Assembly (NCBI GenBank): GCA_959347315.1
Contig: OY365806.1
Location: forward strand, 28,248,815 to 28,312,814
DNA length: 64,000 nt
Direction of reading: 5' to 3'
Source: Bimastos eiseni
Lineage: Eukaryota; Annelida; Clitellata; Crassiclitellata; Lumbricidae
A model generated the notes under the pieces. That model was not told the DNA's origin. It worked only from the letters and a program-made list of their open reading frames with translations, and made no database searches. Positions 45,258 through 58,125 of the stretch are shown here, piece by piece. The position numbers and the translations under genes are program-made. Positions within the stretch are counted from its first letter, which is position 1. Each line of letters begins with the position of its first letter.

Positions 45258-48200
45258 CTAGAGTTTTCCGCTGAGAATGGCATTCCTCATTTCGCGGCGT
45301 AGGATCTTTCCAGTCATCGTCTTCGGAATCGATGCAACAAACCTTACTCCTCCACGCAGTCTCTTGTACTGAGCCACTCGACCTGTGTATCATAAAAACG
45401 GATGGAGCGTCGTCGTCGTCGTCGTCACCATCGTCACCACCGTCACCACCTTCACCACCACCACCAGCACCACCAACCCCCCCAACACCACCACCATCAC
45501 CACCACCACCACCACCTCTACCAACAATAATCAAAACTGCATCATAATCAAGAGCATCACATATATTATTTTAAAAATAGTTATTACACAGTTATTGCCA
45601 TCATCGCTGTCATCATCTTTATCATCATCGTCGTCAGCAGCTTTATCATCAAAACGAAAAGATTTGTTCGAAATATTGAACAATCGCATATGCACCTGTA
45701 AACAAAAATGGCCCTTAAACTTTGGATTCATCCATTCCTTTGAATGACTTCCTTTTCCTCTAATTAATTATTATAATTATACCTGAGACGAATTGTTCCA
45801 GTTCTCGTTCGGTCACCGTCGCTCCCGGTTTCTTAACCACCCATGCTGTCGGTAGTTCTCCGGCCACTGAATCTGGCTGTCCCACAACACCAGCATCAGC
45901 AACCTGTGGATGCGATAGGAGAACTGCTTCCAGTTCAGCAGGAGCTACCTACACATCCACAGACAACAAACGCCAAGCAATATTCAGATGAAACGAATAC
46001 AGATATACCGCCATCCAGTGTGCTTTCTGTCACTCATTGCCCTGCTCCACAATTTTAAGACCTCTATTATTATGGCATCTTATATGCACATTATTTAACT
46101 CAAATATACCAAATGATAGGCCTATATAAGTTTCTTGCAGTCATATCATACATAATTAATTTTGACTAAAACATACAAGCATAATTTGACAAAGATTTAA
46201 TACATAATCTGACTATAAAATATCACTTGATGATATACAAGTTTCATGCGATCAAATATAATAAATTGAAAATATCTAGATACATGCTTTGTTTAATACA
46301 CAATTTTACTAAAATATTCAACGATGATAGGTCTATAAAAGTTTCATGGATCAAATATAGGCCTTCATGTATCTGTGAGTATGTTTATGTCATATCGTGT
46401 CATATCGTTGCCCTCGTTCTTCAATTGATTTTTACCCTTAATTTGTTTTTACCGATGGTCGTTTGTCCGACAATCGTTAAACTTGCCTGGTAGGCGTTGT
46501 ATTTGATTAGCTCCTTTAGTCGGTCGACGATGTAGAAGTATCCGTCTTCATCGTAATAGCCAACATCGCCTAGTTTTAACAGAGAAGGATGGCATTAGTT
46601 TACAGCAAGACACGAATATGATCAATTACAAACAACTCATCGGAAATTCATCCATAAAAAACAGACCTAATTCCGAATTGACAGCCTTGACAATTGACAT
46701 CATGTTCAAAGCACGCATGAGTTAATGTATTTATATATGTATACATGTATGGAATTATGCATGCTGCCGAATGCTTGGAGATATATACATATCTATCTCT
46801 TTATCTAGCGCCATCTGACGGCCTCACGAAAAAATACAACTATACGTTTCTAAACGGGAATATTCCAGTTTTACCGCTATGCAGCCATCCTTGTTGGTCG
46901 ATGGTAGCTAATGTTGCCTCCTTGTTGTCTAAATATCCCAGCATTACCATCGGGCCCTTGATACAGATCTCTCCATTGATATTCGGACCTACAGGCTTCG
47001 ACGTCGTCAGATCGATGACCTGTAAATAGCATAAGTGTTTTATCTATAAGTACAACAGCAACACTCTTATGATCTTGAAGATATGAATTAACTCCGTGAG
47101 AGGAATATATACGCCTTCGCCCTTTGAATGAATCATTCTGCTCTCATATGGAGATGTGACAGCATAGATGAATGATTTATTCAAAAGGAGAACATATAAT
47201 ATTATTTCTATCGCAGAGTTCATTCGAGTAAGCAAACAATTCGACGAGGAATCGATGATATTCAAGCATGCATAGCATTGCACAAGATACCGTGACGCCA
47301 TAGAAGTTAATGGAGGTATGACAAGAAGAGTATAGGATGTTGCATACTCTTATGAGAAAAGATCTACATGTATTCCAAAATCCGGTGTGTCGACCAAGTC
47401 TCTTTACGTTAGACCAACTTGACATAGGTAAGGCCGCCTTGTTGAAACAGGAGCACTCAGCCTTATCAGACGATTTATAGGCCTACGTCACGTGGTGAGA
47501 AAGACGGCGACTTTCATTGGAGAATTGATCGGTTGATGGAGTTATGGAAACAGTGTCTGCCTGACGGTTGCTGACCCAAATCCTCTATACTATAGCCAAG
47601 ATGCACCTCTCCACCAAAGGTTTCTTTAGCTAGAACGTAAACGCTAGGTTCAATAAACATGAACCGATCAGAATCCGACACGTAACTTCGAACAACTTTT
47701 CCTTTGAGTTGGTTGAAGTAAATTGACGCATAGGTATACAGGTCACAGTGGTAAGACATGAACGAGAGGGTCAGTCAGGCATGCCAAACAGCAGTAGGCA
47801 GAGATGAGGTTTGATTGTGCCTATAGTATCAGCCTGACACAATGATTCTCATTCGCTCTAGGTAATCATTCGACTAGGTCATTGATTAGTCGAAGTTTGT
47901 TTTATCATCTGCGCTATGTAGCTCAAGCTCTCAAGATGCTAGAACTCTAGATGCTAGGCTCTCAAGAGCCTGTTCGAAAGCGGGTTTAAAGCAATTTCAA
48001 AATGCTGCCCAACACGAGACTCGTTTGAATGAGGCCTGCGGGCTGAAATGTGTTGACAAACACAAACTAATATATCATTAGGTGGTATTTTTCCCCTAAA
48101 TGCGGCTGATTTCAAATGGAAAATACAATTATTATTATTAACCATCTTTAGACTGGCAAATATATAGCAAGTCAATTGACCTAATTGTTAAAGGTGGTAG

Positions 48201-49483
48201 GAGTTGGCGTCTACCTTCATCTCAACGTTGACACTTGGAGGTCCAATTGATGTGGCCTTTCTTCTGTCGATAGGCTGTGCTTTGTCAGTCACTGGAACTG
48301 TGTTAACGGTTCCAGACACCTCCGTCATACCGTACACTACACAGCAGAACACGAAAGAAGCACAAGCATAAAACTGGTTTATAAACTTGTTAATGCAAAA
48401 ACACTAGGCATAGGCCCTAAAAGTTTATGAACGATTCGATCATTTCTGCGATGCAATCATTGTTACTGCAAGTGCTTATTATATTTCGACGATGCTGACC
48501 AGAGCATGTTAACTAAAATTGTCATTGACTCAGTCTCATTTCAATGAGTAGCAGGCACCACAAAGCATTCAAGAAGTGACACTTTCAAAAATGCACATGA
48601 AGGAACTACAGTCTAATTCAAGCATCTGTCCAATTTTAGCGGATTTAAGATCACAGTTTTTCATTCAAATAAACAGCCTCTTGCTGCTCTTTGCTCAATC
48701 CTTGTACCAAAAATAGTGCATCTGATCACCAGACACTTTGAATTATCTTCTGAACGTGTTATTGCAACCAGTCATAGTAATATTGATATGAAACACATAA
48801 TATTTTTTTAAACTAGGCTAGAAGACTTCAAATATAATCTGTATAATGATTAGGATTAACATATATATACATATGTTCAAATGTTATTATTGATGGTTCA
48901 ATAAATCTCTTTTGATTTGGTTTGATTTGATTTGATAGATGTCGAATCTATGATAAATTACTCTGCAGACAAATTACTCCTGGAAAACGTTGCATCAGTT
49001 GATCTTCAACAGTTTCGCTGAGAGGAGCTGAACCGCTAGTGATATACTTGAGCGTCAGATTGTATTTATCCACCTCCGGACTTTTGGCCAAGAGCACGGC
49101 AAGTGGAGGAACAATGCTAATGTTCTCAATCTTCGATAAACAACAGCCACAAAAGTTAAAATACTCGCCAAGCTATAGGTGATCCCCTTAGCTGACACCA
49201 CTTTTGAAAACACTACCGCTGGCTCTTTTATTGACGTTGTTGAGAAAACTGTAAGTCTAATAATTGCAAACATTTATAACGCAAAAACTCTTCACCTAAC
49301 CATGGAAGGCTAGAGGATTATAAACGTATAGCTCAGAGTAACTAGGTAATGAAGCTATTATGCAGCGTCTAACAACAGTTATAATCTTCATACGCTGCAA
49401 CAAAACTGAATAACCTTTCGACCGAACACTTAAGAAGGGGTAGCGAGCTCGTGATGCCTATGCCACCAAGGAATTGGATCCAC

Positions 49484-49557
<74 letters not shown>

Positions 49558-52500
49558 GCTCAAGTTCACTTCCTTCCTTCAAAAAGCGATTCATAGCGTA
49601 TTAGACCTACAGATGTACTTCTCTGGCCCATCATGCTTTCAACCACTTTAAACTGTCTTTTCCTCTGTATGCGGACTATCCGCACCTCAGATTCGCTTGC
49701 AAGCTTAATTAATAATAACAATATGGAATACCTTGTTATCCTGAAGGACCTGAAGGTAATCCGTTAAATGGAATTGTTTCATCAGGAAGGTAGTACCTCG
49801 TTTGGTCATGCAAAACAGAGCCATGAATGATCCGAAAATGTGAGAAAGTGGCGAGAAAATGACCTGTCGCTCGGATATGACCCTCGACGTCGAATGACTG
49901 CCTTACATGACACAAAAGCAATTAAAGATTCACGGTAATTATCCATGGCAACGGATTTAATCTTTATGGATTTAAGATGCTCTCGAAGTCCGCGTTTCTC
50001 CTTCAAAAAGTGCTTATCTTAGAATATCAGGTCTATAATTAGGCCTTCTCATCATCAACGACAATATCCATGTCCCACAGGTATGAGGCTATAATTTATA
50101 ATTCCGATGGAATTATTATTCCTACTGTTATTTTTAAATCCATTGTCATAACCAATAGTGTTAACGGCACCTAAAAAGATAAATCGCGGGTGCTTAGTCA
50201 AGAAAATTTGATAGGTAAGTTGGTTCAAAATCGGTTATCGGAATACCGGTCAAGATTCAAATGCGTAGTTTAAATTGATTTAAATACTTAGAGTTGACCT
50301 TGTCTCAGAATTTCGATTTTTATTAGTAAAAATAATTCTTAACGAAGTTGAACGTAGGCCTACCACAGCATTAAACGACCCGCGTGGAGATTGCGATGCG
50401 ATAACAAAACGGCCTTTTGAAGGCCAGTAGTTCCGCCGGAAAATAGAATAATGAAGGGATCGTCTGGAGAGAGATGGAGCTGATCGAAAGAAGGAAGGAT
50501 GGGAAGATATGCCTCTTCAACGAACATTGAATCCAAAGATACGCATCCATCGCAACGACCATGCACAAAGATCCTCTGTACATGAAAAAATCATTCAAAG
50601 ATTCAAAGTTAAGATCAAGACAGCGCTCGTGAATAAGCTGGTGCTCTGCGCTTGGCTTTCGAGTGGCGCCTTTTGAGTTTGGAGATTACGATTACGAATT
50701 CGTTAATTCAACTGAGATTTATGGATCTTGGCAAGAGCTAGACAATATTAATTGCTCTCTTAATCAATCGACTCGTACGGTAAGCTTACTGCTGAAAAAT
50801 ATCTAGTTGAAACACTGTATGAGCGGCGCTTTGCATACAAACATATCTTGATAACTCGATTGTTCATCTGGCTATTGACACTTTAATGCAATCGTTGCCA
50901 TTACAAGAGTGCAAGAGTGCAAGAAGATGGCAAGACGAACTGGAGTGGTACATGTATAAGCTTAATATAGGATGACACGAATCCATTGCACATGAAAGAT
51001 AACCACATATCACAAGATTGCATTACAATGACAAGGATAACAATAGTGTCGATGGAATTGACCAAGAAAACGAATTACAGGCCATACGTAATCATGCCAA
51101 TTGAAATGCTCGTCTAACACTCTATAGGCCTACAACAATTGAATGGAATGAGCTTCATGCCATATATGCGTTCTTGAAAGGGGATAATGCTATTCCGCAT
51201 ATAACTGAAGTGCTTGGATTGGCCAACGAGTGAGTCAACCTCGCTCTGGGATATCTTAACGAGCAAATGGCCTAGGTGAAGAAGATGGCAAGACGAACTG
51301 TAGTGGTACATGTATAAGCTTAATATAGGATGACACGAATCCATTGCACATGAAAGATAACCACATATCACAAGATTGGTTTGAACGTCGCCCTAGTGCC
51401 ATAATCCTGCTGTGTGTAATACAATTTAGCGTGCAGTGGTTGCCAAGGGGCTCTCAGTCCATGGACAGAGAAGACAGGACGATGGCATACCTGAATATCG
51501 ACTGTTCTAGAAACTTCGACGACCAACGACGCCAGAGATACGTGCGTGTAGATGTATCGAGCACGAGTTTTCGACAGTTGATATTTCAATTCCTCTAAAA
51601 TAAAAATGTTTCTACCTGAGTGTGACAGGCTGTAAGGTGAAGATAAGGTTATCTAACATTAAGATTAGCAGGTGTATTAAAAATTATAACTGTGCAAGGC
51701 AGGAATCGCTGACTAGGGCATCTGATTCGTGACTCGTGATTTTCGGCGCCTCTGCTGAGATGTTCTTCCTGATAATCTATGTTTAAGGAAAAACATATGC
51801 GTTGCCGGGGAAGACCTGATCATGGCTGAGTAATGGGTCTAATGGCTAATGTTACCTAGACGTTTAGGCAAAGGGTCTACTCTGTTTGGCTTGGGAAACA
51901 TGCACGACCATTGAACTCATTAGTTAATGCTTGTTGAAGTAACTATGCTATTAGCATGCTTGCGAAGTCCGTTCCACTCTCCACGCAAACCTTATTAATA
52001 AAGGCATTGACAGCACTGTGAAGAGGAATTGATAGCATCAGAAAGTCGTCGCTTATAGGTATCAACACAGAACTGTATTATGTCGTTGGTATTTGTTGTT
52101 CAACGGCACAAAATAATATAGCAAATTGAAAGAAATCTCATTGTAACAGGATCGGATGAAACCATTTAGAAGATTCTAAGTTCGTAATCTAAAAGTGTCT
52201 TGCGCGAGTTTGAGTTTCAGAGTTCTTGGCTAGGTATGGTGAAATTCATAATTATGTGCATTGATAGCTTTACAATTTTGACAGCGTTGAGGATTGAATA
52301 GTTGTGATCACAGTCTCTATATTAAGGATCTCAGGTGCATCCTAAACACAACGCACTTCTAATTGCGTTCATAGATAGTCTATTTTAAAGACTACTCGGG
52401 ATCTCTTTAAATGATGTTGTGTAAATAAAGGTCGTCGTCGTCATCATCATCATCCCCACCACCATCATCATCGTCATCAGGATCATCACCATCACCACCA

Positions 52501-55500
52501 CCACCACCTGGAACGGCCCGTATACGTTATTATTGTTACTATACTATAATTATTATTATTAGGCCTATTACGATACTATTATTATTATTATTATTATTAT
52601 TATACCTTGCTGAAGTTGAGAGTTGATGGTAGCCGGAATACTGCCAATGCGTACGATTGCCAACAGAAATACAATCCATTCGATGGAGTTTGGTGCAAAT
52701 ATGGCGATGATGTCACCCTTTTGACAGCCATTGCGCAGAAGATGACGCGCCGCCAGCTCCACCTTACGACAGAGCTCCCCGTAAGTTATCTCTTTGGCAA
52801 GACTCACGTCGATCTACAACCAATTGAGGACCGCTGTATACTGAACAGGCCAAAATTTGAAGCTGCGGAGTAATAAAAGTAGTTTATTTGAAACGCAGTA
52901 GGCTGCGTTTGCGCAAAGGTTAACTTGCTGTTTGGCCATGCTCAGAGGCGTGTTTACAGACACGAGATCCTAAGCGCAAACTTTTGAGACTCTTCTGAAC
53001 TTGTAGACTGAGTGTGATAGGCGTAGTGTGTTGGCGTTTTGCCTATTAAGTGCAAAACCACGAATTTGAACTGGAGACCGTTTTGTGAGTGGTATTGATC
53101 GATACTGTAATTGTGATTGGTTGTAGAAACCACTTCAAAGGATTTTGAAGTAATTTGATTTTAGTGAGTCAATAATATTTCTCTTCCACTTGAAATATTT
53201 GCCCAATGGGTTCTGCGGAGAGAATTTCAGAGGGAGCGTCTCCAACCTGCCAATCATAATGGACCTTTACTAAGCAAGAGGTTTGGCAGCTGGGTCATTG
53301 CTTGTAGATTCAGTCACTGGGCAGTAATGGGACATTTGGCGCAGTGGCTCTCTTTCACCAGGCACACTGTCCGAGCAGAAGACGTTGGCTATTTGCATAT
53401 CAATAAATAATTATGGGTCGCAAGGATCACATAATTTATACACGTACAGACACAAACACAGTAACACACTAATACACATGCATATCGTTATGCATATCAC
53501 GTGGAAGCAGAGGGAAGGGTTTTATATGTCAAGCATTTCGACCATGCAGAGCGTCTATCGCATACATGCAGGCGAAACAAAGGTGCAATTGCATATCTCC
53601 CATGTGTGAAAGCACTATCTCAGGTCAACCAGCACGGAATAATCGAGTATGTAATTTTGAACCACAGGCAGGTAAATAGGGGCGTCGAAATATTTTAAAT
53701 ATAATATATTCTCTGTACCTGTATAGTATCTGTGATTTGATACCACTTAGCCTAGGCTGACCAGTCGATGTAGTCCAGTATAAACAGCCACCCAACTGTT
53801 ATCTCCATGCTCTACCTTGGCTTGAATACTAAGGCCCAATACACCAATCAATATTTTGTTCCAAGTGATCAATGCATTCTTATAAACGGCTGCTATGATT
53901 ATCTAGTTATTTTAGTAGGTAGGGCAGCCCTGCTAGCGGGACGTATGGTCCCTTTAGGGCTTTTTCTGTATCTCTATTGTTCCCAACTCACGTAAATCGT
54001 CTAGTATTTAGAAGTACATGTGTTCATAGGGCTTATTAGTCCCAGGTTATACTGTTGAGTTCAATAAAACACATGGTTATCATACGAGCGTCTGGAATGT
54101 AGGCATATAGATGTTTAGTTGCATATGTCGTTATTTGGAAGCGTTGTTTTTTGCACTTGGAACAATCATCATCAACTCCTAACCACAGGAAATCCGGGTT
54201 GCGATTTCCAGTAAGCGATTTCTGGGGTTTCCCTTTGACATGATCACAGAGTAGAAAAGATAATAATTTGATATTAGTTTGAGCTCATAGTTAAGCCTTT
54301 TCCCTAAAAACGCACATGGTAGTAGCTGGTCGTTTCTTAGTCATAGGCCTACATTGCCTTTCTGTCGTTGCTTAACTAATTAATTGGCTGCTGCAATTTA
54401 ACACGTGGGCTTGATTATAGGAAATTAGGCCTAATGAAACATTTCAAGCAGAAGATACAAAGCAGAGACAATAGTTGCGTATTCTAGAGATGAGGGATAT
54501 TTAGGTTTAGGGCATACTGAGGGCTACATAATTTTTTTTAGCGCTAATAATTATATCTTGGCCGTCTGCCGTTGTTCTAGATATAGGTTTATCGTTCTAT
54601 TACCCTAGATACGTGTGTTTATATTTTATGGAAATCTATCTGATTCTAACATACTTTGGACCACACCCAGGCGACCTCTAACCTCATGTTTGTTTCTGTT
54701 ATATTTTTTTTTTTTCTTTTTCTGGTGCTGAGCAAGGGTACGAAGCCATTTGTCTACCTTATCCCTCCTCCATGCTGCATGAAGGCCGAATTTCAGAGTG
54801 GTCAGATCCTTTCAATGGTAGCTAGGCGGCTATGCCATGGCTATGGCATTGGTCTGTAACTCGAGGGGTTATGGGTTCAAAAACTCAACAGGCCAGACAT
54901 TTTTTCGAAATCCTACTCCACATGCACTCCCTATCCAACTCAGTTATAATGAGTACTACACGAATCGTACGCTGTTGGTTGGAAGACGAGACAGCGAGGG
55001 AGAAAACTGGCCACCCTTCCCCCCGTCTTAAATTGACACTGCACAAAGAAAATGACTGCCCCAGGGTTAGCTTACGGGACTGCTCTTCCTCCTTTTTTTC
55101 TTCTTTTAGTCCATTTGCACTTAGCCCTTAGGTCTACCGGCCGTGGGATATGGGAAACATTTCTTATTTGCAAGAGCACAAATGTAGTATGTTACCACTC
55201 AAGGCATGATAATAAAGAAACAACAAATCTAAATGTTTCACGCCTACATGCATATTGATGTAATTAATCCTATATAATTTATTCGTTAAGCCAGTGCTTA
55301 AAGTGTAAAAAAAGGAAGTGCCTGGACGCTAGGGGAGCCGTCCATAAATGACGTCAAGCAATTTTGCACGATTTTTGACCCATACCCCTTCGTTACACGT
55401 CGTCACAAATGCCACGACTCCCACAAATATGACGTCACGTCACAAGGCCCTGCCCCCCTCCAAAAATCACACCAGATGTCCAGAATGTTATGCACATTTT

Positions 55501-56886
55501 CTTACAATTATCCAAAATTTAATTGTAACTATAAAATATTTCAAATTATAATAGTAGAACGAAGAAAAATAGAGAAATTACGTAGCCTATGATGATTCAA
55601 ATCTTATATATTCCTGAGGATGAAGGACTATCGTAATCATATTTAGTGCTGTTTAATTGTGGTAATAAATACTGCTAATTAAGTGGAACTTGTTTAGATG
55701 AGTGTAAGTTTCTAATAAAATACGTATTTTTATGTGATGATGTGACGTCACATTTCGTCGACCCCTCTCCCCCTTATCACACATCGTCACAAGTTTGTGA
55801 CTCCCTCTCCATAGGCGCGTGACGTTCACATATGGACGGCCCCTAGTGCCAAAAAATTAAGAACTAAAAATTGCAAAGGCAGAGCACCAGCATATTAAAT
55901 AGAAGTTGAATTGACCAAAATTGTTCTTGCTGAACCAGATGCTGCATTTGCAGACATTATTATTATCAATTGAACTTCTCTTTAACCAAATACAATGGGC
56001 GAAAAATAGAATTTTTTTATCATTCGTTAGGATTTTTGTCCGTCAGCCATTATTTAGTCGTCAATTATTTGTTGGTGAAATATTTGTTGTAATTTAAAGC
56101 GTAGGCCCTCAGAGAATTGATTTCCTTTGTGAAATTGTCGACAAGGGACCAGTGGCGCCAGCATCAATTTGAAAGTTGAGAAAATAAAGTTTGTAAACGC
56201 GTGAAGCGCGAAATTTTTTCTTCTTCTTTTTTCCTGCTGACAATAACGTACGCATATAGAGGTATTGCACTGTTGCATGGACGTGCATGGACGGGTCCAG
56301 GCTCTGCTGGCCAAATAAGTGGCAGGACGGCGTCCAGCCTCGAAAATAAGTGCCTGGACGCCGTCCATGAACGTACAGGCACACTTTAAGCATATAATTG
56401 TTGCATATCATAGGCAACATAGGCAACCGGTTCCTCGTAAAAAGGCGACTTAGAAATCTATTAACAAGGCCAACTCACTTTTTAATACTAGCACTTTGCA
56501 ACTGAGTTTCTTACACGAAAATGATGTAGGCCTAAATTAATGACCATGGCAATTTGGAAATTAGATTGAGCTCACTGGGCTAATTGGTCCACAGTTAATT
56601 AGCCTCGTCCTCGGTTATTATACGTTGTATGATATATGTATTACTTTAAGCTTAAGTATGAGAAAGAAAGACTGGCTTTAAAAGTAAGTTATTCAAAATA
56701 TAATGCAAGACTAAGTAATTAAGTGAACCAAGTTAGATTAACACATAAAGAGGAACTTACGAAGGCGATTGCTTCCGGTGTTTCCTGGAGACATTGGAAA
56801 AGTTTCCTCGTGAAATCGGTTTCTGGAATTTGATTCCAGGTACTGCATGACGTAAATGAAGAAACAACCACGCCATACTCACCCAT
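45258..56886 (-). CDS. Acyl-CoA synthetase (ANL superfamily, 4CL/luciferase-like), copy B, 11 exons
   Basis: Tandem paralogue of the gene at 21906-32532, with the same orientation and exon structure. Exons are 56886-56761, 52813-52606, 51594-51491, 50575-50364, 49897-49732, 49130-48962, 48336-48215, 47019-46875, 46569-46487, 45948-45783 and 45382-45258. All eleven lengths equal those of copy A, giving an intact 541-residue protein. It differs from copy A at scattered residues, for example TYGEL versus TYREL in exon 2, FVEEAYLP versus LVEEADLP in exon 4, SPLSH versus STLSH in exon 5, and PID versus TVD in exon 7. The unusual [10 protein letters not shown]-loop, the GC-AG intron after exon 9 and the C-terminal GKL are shared. 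Introns align with copy A but differ by insertions. With no stop codons and all splice sites preserved, both copies look functional. The role is likely activation of an organic or fatty acid to its CoA thioester, possibly in peroxisomes; the substrate is unknown. Confidence 0.9.
45410..45525. repeat. (CAC/ACC)n trinucleotide tract in last intron of copy B
   Basis: Homologue of the 22045-22190 tract with a different length and interruption pattern. Confidence 0.9.
49492..49553. repeat. (CT)n microsatellite in intron 5 of copy B
   Basis: Perfect CT run corresponding in position to 27355-27712 of copy A. Confidence 0.95.
52436..52508. repeat. (CAT/CAC)n tract in intron 2 of copy B
   Basis: GTCGTCATCATCATCAT passing into CACCACCACC; simple trinucleotide repeat. 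Confidence 0.9.
52551..52605. repeat. (TTA)n microsatellite abutting the exon 2 donor of copy B
   Basis: Minus-strand exon 2 ends CAGCAAG and the intron begins GTATAATAATAATAA, continuing as the repeat. Confidence 0.9.
53000..54300. other. Intron 1 of copy B, no feature recognised
   Basis: Sequence without simple repeats or coding signals. It has no obvious counterpart in copy A between 30120 and 30980, so the two introns differ here. Confidence 0.4.
55292..56391. mobile_element. DNA-transposon-like insertion upstream of acyl-CoA synthetase copy B
   Basis: GCTTAAAGTGT at 55296-55306 is inverted as ACACTTTAAGC at 56381-56391, and GTGCCTGGACGC recurs just inside both ends. The corresponding stretch of unit A (about 32050-32090) lacks this sequence. 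A smaller CCGTCC-type element is nested inside. Confidence 0.6.
55332..55843. mobile_element. CCGTCCATAAATG-family element, 512 bp
   Basis: Left GGGGAGCCGTCCATAAATGA and right TATGGACGGCCCC are inverted repeats with TA-containing flanks (CTA and TAG). Internal GTGACGTCA blocks are repeated. It is nested in the block 55292-56391 and is absent from the matching part of duplication unit A, so it inserted after the gene duplication or was lost from A. Confidence 0.75.
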
Positions 56887-57144
56887 TGGAACAACGCTTA
56901 TTAGGCTATCGACTGAAATACAACGATGATTCGATGTATTCAGGGTTTAACTCTTGCGAAACTGCCTATTATGCTGCAATGGAATGACTTACTTCTGCCA
57001 ACCACAAGATGTGACAACGACGTGACCTTTGTTCTTCATTTAGACACAGGCGGACAAGAGACAGAGAGAGACATAGTTTATGTCTGTCTGTCTATCTGTC
57101 TGTGTGTCTGTCACTCTCTCTCCACCCACACAGACCTACAGCAC

Positions 57145-57240
57145 ACAGTATATATATATTAAATATATATACTATATATATATGTACATATATATATTAA
57201 ATATATATACTATATATATGTATGATATATATGTATGTAT
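57145..57240. repeat. (TA)n-rich tract with internal inverted copies
   Basis: TATATATATTAAATATATATAC occurs twice, separated by TATATATGTACA. AT-rich and foldback-prone; lies upstream of copy B exon 1. Confidence 0.85.
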
Positions 57241-57375
57241 GTATTCCTCAGCTATCTTCTATTTAATTCATCGTTCGACGTTTGTTCACGTGTAAGCCTG
57301 CATGATTAAGTTAAGTTTTCTGTTCCTGTTTGTTGACGTATGGCTGATGGAAGAGACGCAGATCGAGTTGTAAAC

Positions 57376-58125
57376 GGGTTCAATTTTCAATACTCTCATC
57401 CTCCCTTGCCTCCAATACTCTCATCCTCCCTTACCTCCCATATTCTCACCCTCCTTTACCTCCAATACTCTCATCCTCCTGATACTCTCATCCTCCTGAT
57501 ACACTCTCATCCTCCCGTACCTCAAATACTCTCATCTCTCCAATACTCTCACCCTCTCTTACCTCCAATTCTCTCGCCATCCCTTACCTCCGTGTGGCAA
57601 GGTGGCATATCGGTTAGAGCGGTCGGCCCGTAACACTCAGTGTGCGCTGAGTGAGAAGGTTCGACCCTCATCCGGGGCGTCAGTCACTGTGTAGGGACAT
57701 TGAGCAAGTCCTTCGCGCACAATTGCTCTGCAGTACAATTGCGCCGCCGAGGCGTGTGCACTTCTGAGCAAAAGATGTTGGAAGAAGGGCGATATCAAAT
57801 TTCATGCGTTTCATTTTCAAATTCTCTCACCCACCCGTTTGTCCAATACTCTCACCCTCCTTGCCTCCAATACTCTCTCGCCCTCTCTTACCTCCAATAC
57901 TCTCACCCTCCCTCGCCTCCATTACTCTCACCCTCCCTTTCCTCCAATGGTCTCACCCTCCCTTACCTCCAATACTCTCACCCTCCATTACTCTCACCCT
58001 CCCTCACCTCCATTACTCTCACCCTCCCTCACCCTCACTACCCTCCCTCACCTTCATTACTCTCACTCTCCCTTTCTCCAGTGGTCTCACCCTCCCTTAC
58101 CTCCATTACCCTCACCTCCCTTTCT
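57376..58125. repeat. CT-rich minisatellite, right block, split by a SINE
   Basis: About 25-bp units of the type ACTCTCACCCTCC plus CTTACCTCCAAT, before (57376-57592) and after (57815-58125) a tRNA-derived SINE. ORFs here are low-complexity artefacts. The block runs directly into the hAT-like right terminus at 58130-58274. Confidence 0.85.
57594..57800 (+). mobile_element. tRNA-derived SINE
   Basis: The head GTGGCAAGGTGGCATATCGG followed by TTAGAGCGGTCGG resembles a tRNA A-box arm. GGTTCGACCCTC at 57658-57669 is a B-box. A unique body follows (CGTCAGTCACTGTGTAGGGA through GAAGAAGGGCGATATC). The same element occurs inverted at 3541-3738. Clover-leaf pairing is not preserved, so this is not a functional tRNA gene. 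Confidence 0.8.

Larger units (their letters stand above)
44889..57355. repeat. Segmental duplication unit B (acyl-CoA synthetase copy B and flanks)
   Basis: Counterpart of 21569-33190, in the same orientation. Unit B has extra sequence at about 47207-47547 and 47686-47757 relative to A, and a nested transposon block at 55292-56391. It is bracketed directly by CT-rich minisatellite blocks (44745-44880 and 57376-58125) that unit A lacks. Confidence 0.85.

Noticed and set aside
57594..57670. Functional tRNA gene
   Set aside because: A- and B-box-like segments are present but anticodon and acceptor stems do not pair, and the sequence continues as a repeated SINE body.
57376..58125. CRISPR-like spaced repeat
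   Set aside because: Units are contiguous, degenerate and CT-rich with no unique spacers, and the genome is eukaryotic. It is a minisatellite.
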